A stretch of DNA of 45,598 nucleotides from Fragilaria crotonensis (lineage: Eukaryota > Bacillariophyta > Fragilariophyceae > Fragilariales > Fragilariaceae): NCBI GenBank assembly GCA_022925895.1, contig JAKSYS010000514.1:1-45598 (forward strand), written 5' to 3'. Positions 11,678-21,173 of the stretch are shown here, piece by piece. The notes under the pieces are model-generated. The model searched no databases. It saw only the letters and a program-made list of their open reading frames with translations, and was not told where the DNA came from. Position numbers and translations under genes: made by a program. The first letter of the stretch is position 1. Every line of letters begins with the position of its first letter.

Positions 11678-12715
11678 TTACCTGGAAAGCCACTTGTACT
11701 TTGCCATCTCCTTGCGAATGGCGTCTTGCCATAGAGTATTGCCGTTTTCACGGTCAATACGGATGCAATCTTCATAGGTCTTCGGCACTTCCAGACCGAA
11801 CTTGTGGGTACGCTTGTGGTATCGGCTATTGATAGCCGCGATGATGCGGTTTCGTCGCCCCAAAGTAAAAGGCACCCACCAAGCAAAAGCGGGCTCGTTC
11901 TCTATCCCGTGGGCAACCGCATAATCTGCGACTTGTACAGGGTTTGATTCCTTCAGGTCGGCGAGACGCTCCCACGACGTACTGCCGTCTTTCCATTCCA
12001 CGCAAAGCTGCCACCCCTTCGTGGTTTTCCGGAAGTGTCGATTTGAGCCACGCTGGACATACATATCCGCGCGTTCGATTGCAGAACCATCTTTCCGATG
12101 GTCAACAATCCCCTCTAACAAGAGGTATTGGTTACCTTCCGTATCGCACATCGAGTACATGCTCTGCGCGATCACGTTGGCAGCCAATTCTGCTGTCTGT
12201 CCGTCAGAAAACTCAACGTTGTATGTTCGAGTGTCAAGTATCGGGTTCTGATTAGCCTTTCCCAGAAGGCTACCATCAGCTCCACGTTTCCTGCTTCGAA
12301 CCTTAGCACTCAGCATCTTGTCACCGATGGGCAACGTCACCTCCGCCCCAACATACTGGTCGTGTGTGTCTGCGTCCGGCTCTTCATCGGCATCAGGCTG
12401 TTGTGGCATCTCACCATCATCGTCGTCGCCGTAGCTTGGGAAAGTCGGGGTATCAAGGTCTTCTAATTCTGGGTCGGACGCAAAGTCTTCATACTTGAAT
12501 CCGTCCCCTAGAGCAGAATTTATCCTCGACGTGAATTCCTCCCGCTTTCGCTTCATTGTTTCATCTGCCATCTCGTCCAGAGTTAGCGATCGGACTGTCG
12601 ACCGGTAGACGACTTGACCATTCATCTTGAGAACCTTTCTGGTCATCGCCGGTCCAATATCAATCGCCGGTCCCAAGTCACGCCCAAGTACCATGGAGTC
12701 ATCAGGATATGTCAC
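11678..12715 (-). CDS. Copia-2 integrase C-terminal / chromodomain-like linker
   Basis: This frame begins with TYPDDSMVLGRDLGPA and runs through an acidic linker into a chromodomain-like stretch (GWQLCVEWKDGSTSWERLAD), then the start of the RT-associated region (EVPKTYEDCIRIDRENG, WQDAIRKEMAKYK). It joins the upstream integrase frame if one A is restored at 12750-12751 (AA to AAA on the minus strand), which gives HFSKWYEWVLFRDTSV. Chromodomain-like modules in integrases are thought to steer insertion. I infer this from position and the aromatic residues. Confidence 0.75.
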   Translation of the reverse strand: MTYPDDSMVLGRDLGPAIDIGPAMTRKVLKMNGQVVYRSTVRSLTLDEMADETMKRKREEFTSRINSALGDGFKYEDFASDPELEDLDTPTFPSYGDDDDGEMPQQPDADEEPDADTHDQYVGAEVTLPIGDKMLSAKVRSRKRGADGSLLGKANQNPILDTRTYNVEFSDGQTAELAANVIAQSMYSMCDTEGNQYLLLEGIVDHRKDGSAIERADMYVQRGSNRHFRKTTKGWQLCVEWKDGSTSWERLADLKESNPVQVADYAVAHGIENEPAFAWWVPFTLGRRNRIIAAINSRYHKRTHKFGLEVPKTYEDCIRIDRENGNTLWQDAIRKEMAKYKWLSR

Positions 12716-14160
12716 CGACGTGTCCCTAAACAGTACCCACTCGTACCACTTGAAAAGTGCAAAGGTGATATGTCAGCGGTTTCACCGCTGACGACTGTCT
12801 CAGGTACTTGGCCGTTCAACCGATAAATATCGTGGGCCGTGTGAGATCGTATATATGCCTCACGCTCAAGGCAATCGTCCCACAAGCGTTTTGGTGCGCC
12901 AGATTTAACCATCTGCCTGCCGACACCTTTCTTGAGTTCGCGGATGGCCGCCTCCGCTGCATTTGACCACGGCGTATGTGGCTCCGTCTGCTTCACTCGA
13001 GTTCCAACCTCCCGACACTTCTTTCGAAACAGCCCCATCGTCTGTTCCCTTGCACCGTCCATGATAATCGTGTTCGGCACGCCTTCGCGTTGGAACAACA
13101 AGGAAAGGCCCTCATGGGCGAGCGACTTCTTATTCATAGGGTACGCCCTACACCATCCCTCGGGTGTTGCAAAGATTTGGGCGTACTTGTTGTTGCGTCG
13201 CGAGGCTGTATTCGATATCAGCGTGTCGGTGAAGCAGTCAATGGGTAAACGCCTGTACCGTAGCTGCCGATCGTTTGTACGAAAGCGACGCGACAGCGTC
13301 GGGTGCAGTACGGTGCGAATACCACGCTGTGTTGTCACGTTAAATGTGCGTTTCGCAGTTTGTAAGTCGATTCCCCAATTCCTTGCCAGGAGCTGAGGGT
13401 CAAACTGCTTACCGGGAGGGGATGACCGGAGCGCTGAAATCGAGCGATGGAACGAGTCAATCGCAAGAGTGGGCGATGTCATCTGTAACGACAAACTCGG
13501 CACATCCAGTTCACGTTGGACATGACTCGCGAACGAAGTCATTTCGGAAACTGAACATAGTCGCCTCGTCCTCGGCGGCGATGCTCCGATTCGGTCCCCT
13601 GTTTCCGATAGGTACTTCGTGAGCGCCAACTCTTCAGCGGCAAACGATTGGTCGTAAGGATCATATGGCGGATCCTCGCTGGTGAGAGTCAAGTGAGGTA
13701 AGGATTCGTACTCCGCGAGTGTGGGCTTGCGCGTGGGAAACGTTGATGTCACGCCATGAATCGATAAGGGTATCACGTAAGGGACATCAGGGTCATCCGT
13801 CGGTACCACTATCGAATGTGTTAAGTCAGTGACCCGTTCAGTCAGAAAACGAGGTGTCTCGTTTATCACGACGTCATTCAGTCTGACTTGCATCGTTGAT
13901 AGTAGATTGTGAGCGAGATCGGGGATGAAGATCGCCTGATGGACCATTAGAATAACCGTTTCGCCCGTGACTGGGTCGTCGTAAGCGAGCGCAGCCGAAA
14001 GTTTTTAGATCTTGGGCAATCGGCCCCGATGGGTTGTAGCCCGACACATTTATTGGGCGATCGTAGTCGTGGACTACTAAGCAATTACTTCCTACGGCAC
14101 ATTGATCCGCATGGGAGTCTAAGTCCGTGCGCCCTTCTTGCGTTACGGATACATCCAGGG
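12712..14160 (-). CDS. Copia-2 protease and integrase
   Basis: The protease lies at about 13990-14150 in its own frame and has DLDSHADQCAVGSNC, the D-S-H-A-D form of the active site usual in these elements instead of DSG, followed by YDRPINVSGYNPSGPIAQD. A shift near 13985 leads to the integrase frame, starting AYDDPVTGETVILMVHQAIF. The core has three catalytic acids in CFTDT, IIMDGAREQ and NAAEAAIRELKKG (D, D, E), with HTPWSN before the glutamate. The frame ends at 12712 because of a probable one-base loss at 12750. Confidence 0.85.
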
Positions 14161-14197
14161 ATCCCAGTGCCCGAAGTACTAATAAGGAGCGCGCGTG

Positions 14198-15699
14198 TCA
14201 CTTGCAGGTATCTGCCGCAGACTCCTTCTTCTGACGCGTTAGGGCAGTATTAGTTCGATTCGTGCCAGTCTTGGATTTCTTGGTTGCCCTCTCCGGCTGA
14301 GTTGAATAGGACTGATCTGAGCCGACGGTGCTCTCCTCTTCAACGGTGGTCTTGCTCATCTGCTTAGCCAGTTGCGACACCTGGCGATTGACCGCTCGGA
14401 GGTTCTTGATCACGTCCTTAGGCTTGTTACCACCCTTGATCTTGCTGTCTTTCGCACCAGGCTTGTGGCCACGCTTGGTGCGCTTAGAAGCGAGTTCCTT
14501 CTTCTGTTCGGGTGTGAGTTTGGCGTACTCCTCCCTCGTGTAATATCGGTCTTCGATTGCATCGGCCTTACGCTTGCCGGTCTTTAGCTCGGAGATGTTG
14601 ACTGTTGCATTCGTCGTCTTCTTAGACGTCTGGCGAATGTAGTCCTGATAAAGCGTGACGCATGCATCGAAGTCGTTCCGCAAGCGCTCATCGGACATGA
14701 TTCGTGTCTTGACGGCGTCAAATTTGTCCGTTTGATGCCATCAAGCAGGTAACGGACTTTAGACCTCAGGTCAATTCCTGTGTAGCCGTGCTCGACCAAG
14801 CCCTCCATCACGGAGTGCTGCTGTTTGTGCACGTTAACATACTTCTCAAAGTCCCAACGGCGCTGCTCGCCATTGTAGACCGTATCCTTGAGCTTCTGTT
14901 CGGCCATTGTAGCCATGTTATCGACGTTATTAGGCCCCAAGTAATGGAGATAAAGACCGTTGTAGGCCATGCGCCCGTCTCTCGTCTTCTGAGCGGGTTT
15001 GACATAAGTCCAGCACGGGTGCTCACGAGTGATCTTGGAGATGATGTCCCATACTTTGCCACGGTTGACGAGGTAAATCGCATCAGGGATTTTCGCATTG
15101 TTGGCAGCGAGCGTGTAGTGTGGCGCCCTGGCAATCATCTCGTCCTGGATAGTAGGGTAAATCACGTCGTCGTCATCATCTGGGATACTGTCGTTCTTAC
15201 GAACGACATAAGCGAGTGGGATTTTACGCTCCCCGAGTACTGAGCGGAGGTACTCGTCGATTGCTTCCATCGTCTTGGGCCAATCCTTGGCATTGATGGT
15301 CGGCAAATCATCTGGATTCTTATAGGTCGATTCGAACTCACGGAGCTCACGGACAGTACGGATCGCTTCGAGCGTGACTTGAGCAACTGTTACTGTCCTA
15401 CTGATGCGCGCCTGATGGCGTAGGTAGAAGGCGAGTAGTTTGAGGTGTCCCTCAGCTCGTTGGTTGACAGGAACTCCGGGATTTGGGATGTTAGCGGCTC
15501 CACCCGCCGCCCCTCCTGGTGGGGCGGGGATCATCCCTCCCGGGCGCCTGATCACCTTGCATAGACTCTCAATCTCGTCGTCCGTGAGGAGTTTGATCTC
15601 CTCCAGGGAATCCATTCCCTGTTCGTCGACGAGAGCTTGTGCAGCCATTTCGGTAAAACCGATTCGGACCATCGCCGCGCGCATAACAGCATTGTTCAT
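14198..15699 (-). CDS. Copia-2 Gag
   Basis: The start is ATG 15699 (MNNAVMRAAMVRIGFTEMAA). Near the N-terminus is the short helical domain usual in diatom Copia Gag (LVDEQGMDSLEEIKLLTDDE, then VIRRPGG). The middle holds ELREFESTYKNPDDLPTI and ITREHPCWTYVK. One base is missing at 14720-14725 (an AAATTT run on the plus strand); restoring it joins GIKRT to FDAVKTRIMSDERLRND and the basic C-terminus with EEYAKLTPEQKKELASKRTK. I see no CCHC knuckle in this Gag, unlike Copia-1. Confidence 0.8.
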
Positions 15700-16221
15700 G
15701 ATGTTTCGAAAACCAAGAAAAACCAAAGAGAAAACGAAAGCGAAAAAGAGTGTCAATCAGGATGCGTAGATCGAAATCAGTTGAATCCCGGTTCACCCGA
15801 TCCGTTCAACGCTGACCACTCGTAGGTACATTGCCAGTACAAGCCTTGTAACCGGTAGGTGAGTTAGTACCAAAAATACTCTCATCGTTACTATATATAA
15901 TAGTTAGCTCCAAACGGACGGTAACTATGCCTTTTATCCGCGATGGTACGGATAGGAACCGAGGCGCCCCTCAGATCCGTCGAGTGGCCGCTGGAAACGA
16001 TCCAACGATTGAATGGGGATGGTATTCACCTCATTCGTTTATTACAGGCCACATGCTCCACCGTGCATGTTATGGTTCACTGATTTACTAGGGGAGTAGG
16101 TAGTTCGATGCATACCTAGGCAGAATGATCGAATATTCTGGTCAAATCCCGAGCCGACAACCGGTGCATCGTAAGACAATTCCAGGTTGTTGCTATCGCT
16201 GCACATGGTATGGCGTCGAAT

Positions 16222-16254
16222 ACCATCTACCAGAGCGTTCTGGGTCTGATAAAC
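16222..16254 (-). other. Candidate Copia-2 primer-binding region
   Basis: This is the stretch directly inside the 5' LTR. Its plus-strand form, AGAGCGTTCTGGGTCTGATA, resembles the D-arm to anticodon-arm half of a tRNA, which would suit half-tRNA priming as in some Copia elements. I cannot name the tRNA. Confidence 0.35.
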
Positions 16255-16414
16255 TGATTATAAGTAGTCGAAGTAACATGGGCGAGAGACATAGAAGGAC
16301 TTAAACGTTATACAAACGAAGAAGTGCGTTCAGTGCTGGTGTGCTGGATGCACCCAGTACTACCGTCGTTATCGCACTGTATACTGTAGCATGTTGCATG
16401 GCCATAATTAATCA
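16255..16414 (-). repeat. Copia-2 5' LTR
   Basis: This 160-bp repeat is identical to 9786-9945, ends TG...CA, and is followed by GAAG at 16415-16418. Transcription of the element should start within it on the minus strand. Confidence 0.93.
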
Positions 16415-16418
16415 GAAG

Positions 16419-16769
16419 TCCTCGATTGCCTCGTCGTTTGTCCAGTCAACACTACTACGGTAGCTGGTACAGTACCGGTAGGAGAGTCGCTTGTCGCTAG
16501 TCGCTAGTCAGGAATCACGAATCACGAATCACGAATCAAGAACTGGCGCTTGACGCTGTTGAATGTTGACAGTGGACAAGCATAGTATCGTCTTGATATA
16601 CATTATCCATTTTCCATCGCTGTCTCTCGTCCCGTTTCTTTCAATATTGTTTTCATCAACCTGGAATCATTTCTCCTCGGATTCATCCCTGTTTTATCAC
16701 ACCGCATTGCGCCACACTCCTTTCAAGAAGCATAGTGCAATATTTTCCATCTCATCACGTTTTAGAATC
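16419..16769. promoter_or_regulatory. Upstream region of GOT1 with short tandem repeats
   Basis: No gene is visible in these 350 bases. Positions 16488-16540 hold two kinds of small tandem repeat: TCGCTAG repeated, then GAATCAC three times with a partial copy. The Copia-2 insertion ends only 350 bp before the GOT1 start, so this stretch must hold what remains of its promoter unless the LTR contributes. Confidence 0.4.
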
Positions 16770-17334
16770 ATGGTCAGCTTCAGCGATAACACAAAGATAG
16801 GCACAGGTCTGCTCCTTCTGGTGAGTGTCAAAGTCTTCAGGTTAGCATCATCTCTGCCAGAGGTGACATGTTGTTTCCTTTCGCTACCTCTATCCTTCGC
16901 TTGTGTACGTCCGCGCGTTTACGCTGTTTCTAACGATCTAAAAATAGGGAGTCGTCTTTCTCTTTTTGGGAGTCATGTTCTTCTTTGACTCCGCCCTTCT
17001 CGCCTTGGGAGATTTGCTCTTTCTGATTGGGTTGACGTTGACGATTGGGTTTTCAAGGACGGTCCGTTTCTTTTCACGAAAAGATCGAATTCGTGGTATT
17101 GTCGCCTTCTTCGGGGGAATCGCTCTCGTCATGGTACGATGGCCCATTTTGGGAATGATCCTGCAAGTTTACGGTATCATCTATTTATTCGGTCAGTTCT
17201 TCCCGATCGCTGCACAATCAATGAAGGATACACCCGTCATTGGAAACATTTTAAGTTTGCCGGCCGTCGAACAATTCTTTGCCAGTTTCGGCGGCGGCGG
17301 TGGTGGTGGCGGAGGCAGGCGAGCTCCAGTGTAA
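16770..17334 (+). CDS. GOT1: GOT1 family vesicle transport protein
   Basis: Got1 is a small four-helix Golgi/ER membrane protein that helps COPII vesicle traffic between ER and Golgi. Exon 1 (16770-16820) encodes [18 protein letters not shown] 127-nt GTGAGT...TAG intron (16821-16947) precedes exon 2 (16948-17334), which resumes [20 protein letters not shown]. The 145-residue product matches the usual Got1 length of about 140. Family landmarks include KIGTGL at the N-terminus, the helices [13 protein letters not shown] and [16 protein letters not shown], the linker RTVRFF, and [12 protein letters not shown] near the end. The glycine run before the C-terminus (about residues 130-140) is encoded by GGC/GGT repeats and is unusual. 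Upstream in-frame codons are open but Got1 proteins start at this methionine. Confidence 0.93.
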
Positions 17335-17663
17335 CAATCAATCGTTTATTTGGTAATCGTGAAAGCCACGTGTCAGAGACTGAGGCAGCAGTAACTCATT
17401 GAATCTCTATTTATATGTAGCAATTCCTTCATATCGTTATCTACTAAAGTCTCCAGGCGCCTCTCCACTCGTTCGAGATCCGTCATCCGTAGGACAAGGA
17501 ATACGGAGTAGCGGATATCGTGTCAAGTATGCCGAGAGAGTGGGCGGGAGTTGGGCAGGACATGTGACCCGGCGATTCTATATGCAATGTTACGATGATT
17601 GGTGAGGCGCTGTTGTGGCAATGGTCGTGTGATCTGCATAGTAATCTTGCTTTGATTGACATC
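17335..17663. other. Intergenic, convergent 3' ends
   Basis: This stretch separates the 3' ends of GOT1 (plus) and the ABC-class ATPase gene (minus). I see no gene or structured repeat in it. Confidence 0.5.
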
Positions 17664-19856
17664 CTATATCTGCTTAATTGCCCCTTCCTTCCTGAACCTG
17701 TTCATAGCAGCTGCAAGATCGATGCTCCTTGTTCGGGATAGTCCTCCGTTGTAAAGACCAGGTGCCAGGCCATCGATACCTTGCTCGTCAAGCAGTTGAT
17801 CAAGCCGATGCAAGCATTCCTGCAAAGAAGGCCCAGAGCGAAAAGATGATATGGTTTGAAAAGCTTGTGCGATTGCCGAAGTTTGCGCCTTGGACACCAG
17901 TTGCTCCAAGCCAGAAGTGTCTAATTCAATGTCACCATATGATACGCTTTTCATGGAGCGTACTGCCACTTTTCCCTCCGCCTTGAACATTGAACAGTTG
18001 GGATGCCGTGGCTCCACACGTCCAAAAGGAAGCGACAATGGTTGATCAGGGCCAGCTATCTCCTTAGCGCGAGCTGTGACATCGAAGCATTTATAAGTAT
18101 CCATCATGACGACAGTGTCTGCGACGGAAAAATAGTCGCCTGAGCCACCGATAACAAGGATCGAGGAGACACTGTGATCCTCAAACAAGGATCTGACTTT
18201 GTGAACAAACGGTGTTATCGGTTCCTTATCTGCCGAAACGAGTTGCATCATCTTCTTATCTCGGATCATAAAGTTAGTCGCACAGGTATCTTCGTCGAAT
18301 AGTAAGAGATTCGTGCCCATCTCAATGGCCTGTGGAAAAGAGGGTACCGATAGATGAGTATCACATGTTCGGCGGGGAATTCGAGTTACGCACGTAGTTT
18401 GTGGTGCCCATCTCGAAATCATCACGACTCGATTAATGTTGGCGTCAATTTGCACTGCCGTGGATATGGAAAATCATAGGCAGCAAATATACGATTGCGC
18501 CATAACGAATGCACTGACCTCTATAATGCTACTTGCTTGGCTGGTACTCCCACTGGCATCGAGCGAGTGGAAGCAGGTTGTATCTTTGCCAAATGGTAAA
18601 TTTGATATGAAGGGCGATATATCGACTGCGTTGACACTTCTTCCGTCTTCAGCTCGAATTTTAGTTGCTGATAGACTTGTCACGCAAAACTCCCTACCGT
18701 CCCCAGGAAGTTTGGGGTACACGCCGAACTGAAGTGCCTCAAGAAGAGTTGATTTACCATGAAACCCACCTCCAGATATCAGTGATATCCCTTTTTAAAG
18801 CCCATGCCGGTTACGGTATCACCGGTAGAAGGCAGTTGAAATTTGAGTCGCATCGAGGAGGGATTCAAAGGAAATACCGCCTAGCAAAGGGCGATCGTCT
18901 ACTCCTGAGGCACGAGGGAGTATCGCGCCGTCTCGTACAAAGGCGACTAGACCAAGACGATCCAACTGGCGCTGCAACCAAACTTGGTCCTCCACCGAAT
19001 TGACGTGCGACTCTATATGGGAAGGGCTGAGCAACTCGTACTTCAGAGTCGTTTGAAGCAGCGTTGACAAAGTTTGCCCGAAGATTTCCCTAGCTGCTCT
19101 TCCGAGAATCGTTCTACCGCGAGCTGGAAGATTAATCGTGAGTTGTACCACAATGGTACCGTTCTTCACAACCACTGCAGACTGTTCCAGGACATGTTGA
19201 CAGGGCTCTAAGATTTGGATGTCTCCACCTTTGGGTCCTCCCCACCCTTTGCCAGCCAATGCTGCATCCGCCCCTATTTCAAGGGCCTTTTTGTGCAGCG
19301 TCCGATGCATGTAATCCGCCAAAGCCACGCTTCGCACCTTATTGGCATACAGCGCTGGTGGGAATTGCGCAAACGCGGCATTAACTTCTATTTGACATTG
19401 CGTCGGCGAAGCGAAAGGATCTGACTGAGCTCGCTTTATGCGAAGTATAAAATTGTCGTGAACCCACCCTTGTGTCGTTTCAATGCTATGATAGGCACCG
19501 TACTGCTTTCCGTCCAGGCTGTCGAGGAGATCGAGGAAAGTGGAAAACGTACCACCAATGACATTGGAATTTGATGGACCGTCTGCAGGTGCCTCCCCTC
19601 GACCAGCTCTCCCATAACGGTTCTTGTAGTATTCACCTCTACCACCTCCCTTGGCGCCTCCGCGACCGCCCCCTGAGCTACTTCTTCCACTGTAAGGTGT
19701 GTTGCTAAGAAATGCACTGCTCTTTGCCATTCCAATACTTTTTGAATACAGCTGAAGGAGGGGTGGCTTTCCCGATCCTCTCTTTACCCCAGCGAGTGAA
19801 CTACTGCGAGAACAGAGACGATGAATACAGAACTGTCTATGCGCAGCATTCCACAT
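17664..19856 (-). CDS. ABC-class ATPase (COG3044 / MRB1590 type), probably mitochondrial
   Basis: The trypanosome relative MRB1590 is an RNA-binding ATPase of the mitochondrial RNA-editing machinery; bacterial members are uncharacterised. The start is ATG 19856, preferred over the TTG one codon before. The first 30 residues are basic and serine-rich without acids (MWNAAHRQFCIHRLCSRSSS), like a mitochondrial presequence, and a glycine/arginine-rich linker follows. The ATPase core shows the P-loop GGGFHGKSTLLEAL (about 18760), GDGREFCVTSLSATKIRAED, FGKDTT, the signature-like SGSTSQASSIIE, then across a 189-nt intron (18330-18518, GTCAGT...CAG) the Walker B region LLLFDEDTCATNFMIRD and GGSGDYFSVADTVVMMDTY. 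Between about 18789 and 18826 the frame leaves and returns: the motif GDTVTGMGFKKG is in another frame. One extra G at 18789-18791 repairs the second break; the first needs one base removed or two added. Net frame is unchanged. Confidence 0.85.
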
Positions 19857-20397
19857 CAATTTCAGGGTGACACATGTGAATACCAGTAGACTCCAGAGTC
19901 AGAGTCCTGAGTCCCAGCCAGCAGCTTGCTACTACCGTTAATAGCCAGGCTACTAGTAGTACTACTAGCTACAGCACCATCTTGATAATTGCATGTAGGA
20001 GCAATGTTTTGCAAGCCACATAAATCTAGGTGTGTTGTATTCCAGATTCCAAAGGATACAAAGTACTCTAGTACATCAATTTGCATCGGAAGTAATGTCA
20101 GTACCACAGTACAGTACTCGGAGAGGAATTCTGTGATTGCATATATAATTGCATGCAAGCTGTCTGTATTATTTGGAGGACTGGAGTCTGGAGGACTGGA
20201 GTCTGGAGTCCGGAGTAAAAACAATTTCATGAAAATTCGCCCAGATCCTTTTTGTCACAACCCTTTTCACTATGTCATAGCTCTGATTGCTTCGACGCGT
20301 TTCTCTGCTGAAGTTGATCCTGCGCACCCCCACCTTGTCGGACGTCTTCAACTCTCGCCACAATCGCCCCTCCCATTGCAACCCCACTATTTGTCTT
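19857..20397. promoter_or_regulatory. Divergent promoter region
   Basis: This 541-bp gap separates the start of the ABC-class ATPase gene (minus) from that of the prefoldin-like gene (plus) and must contain both promoters. It holds GTAC/TACTAGTA-rich words and a direct repeat of GGAGGACTGGAGTCT at 20176-20210. No recognisable promoter element stands out. Confidence 0.4.
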
Positions 20398-20676
20398 ATG
20401 TGGCCATCATCTGCCGTTTGTCAATACTCAGCCGCAGACTTGAACTCCGATCGATCTCGATTGGAACGGCTAGGTTCAACGAGAAACGAGTTGAAGGAGG
20501 TGTTGGTGTCTAACTTGAAAGGTAGTTGGATCGAGACGCGAGGAGGGTCTTTCGTATTCTTTGATAAAGACCAAGCTGAAGAACTACTCACTGCAAAACT
20601 TGAATCCATCGAGAAAGACATCTTGGAGGTTTGCCAAAGAGTCAAAGAAGCCGTGGACTCGTTGCCACTGCCGTAG
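20398..20676 (+). CDS. Small coiled-coil protein, prefoldin-like (possibly PDRG1-like)
   Basis: The ATG at 20398 is the first after an in-frame stop at 20284 and gives 92 residues. The layout is helix (LNSDRSRLERLGSTRNELKE), short beta-like segment (GGSFVFFDKD) and second helix (AEELLTAKLESIEKDILEVC). This helix-hairpin-helix plan is that of beta-type prefoldin subunits. The order RN..KE.L, then G.F...., then a C-terminal EI-like coil recalls PDRG1, a subunit of the R2TP/prefoldin-like complex. The similarity is weak and read by eye. It could equally be another small coiled-coil protein. No intron is needed. Confidence 0.5.
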   Translation: MWPSSAVCQYSAADLNSDRSRLERLGSTRNELKEVLVSNLKGSWIETRGGSFVFFDKDQAEELLTAKLESIEKDILEVCQRVKEAVDSLPLP

Positions 20677-21173
20677 TAATACTCATTGTTCGGGGTTTGA
20701 CCCTACGCTGCGTTAATTCTTTGTTTGTGCTGCCATTAATCTCTAATTGGATACTTCAAAGAGGAACCAAAGTTAAGATCTGTCATCGTTTGTGTCTCAG
20801 TTTGTATCACCGTCGGACTGTATGCATACTATGTGACTAAGTGATGTTGTTGCACGTGTTTGGTATCGTATTACGTTGTGTCTACTTGGATTACGATTGT
20901 ACTGCCGCTTGGGTACTCGTCCTTGTACTCTGCTGGCTTTGGACTACTCCAGTAGAGTACCAGTACCGGGTACAGTTGTCCTTTTAGTGTCTGATGCTCA
21001 ATTGTCGCGCTTCTTGAGCTGAATACTGTACATCCACCGGAGACCGGAGACCGGAGTATAGGACGATGCGCACACTACAACTACTAGTACCTGGTACCAG
21101 AACTCAGAACTACAGTACGAAATCAGATGTCACATTTTTCTGTCTCACCCAAACGCGGTGATCGCCATTGACA
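20677..21173. other. Intergenic
   Basis: No gene is visible. The segment contains runs of GTAC-type palindromic words around 20935-20975 and 21085-21120 and a repeated GGAGACCGGAGACCGGAG at 21037-21057. It should include the promoter of the NLR-like gene. Confidence 0.4.

Larger units (their letters stand above)
9782..16418 (-). mobile_element. Copia-2: complete CoDi-type Copia retrotransposon with identical LTRs
   Basis: The two 160-bp LTRs (9786-9945 and 16255-16414) are identical base for base, begin TG and end CA, and are flanked by the 4-bp repeat GAAG (9782-9785 and 16415-16418) as target-site duplication. On the minus strand the order is Gag, protease, integrase, chromodomain-like linker, RT, RNase H. 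A purine tract (GAGGGGAC, complement of 9946-9953) abuts the 3' LTR. Identical LTRs mean very recent insertion. The coding region nevertheless has about five frame breaks, at least two of which are repaired by one extra base in a homopolymer. Confidence 0.93.
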
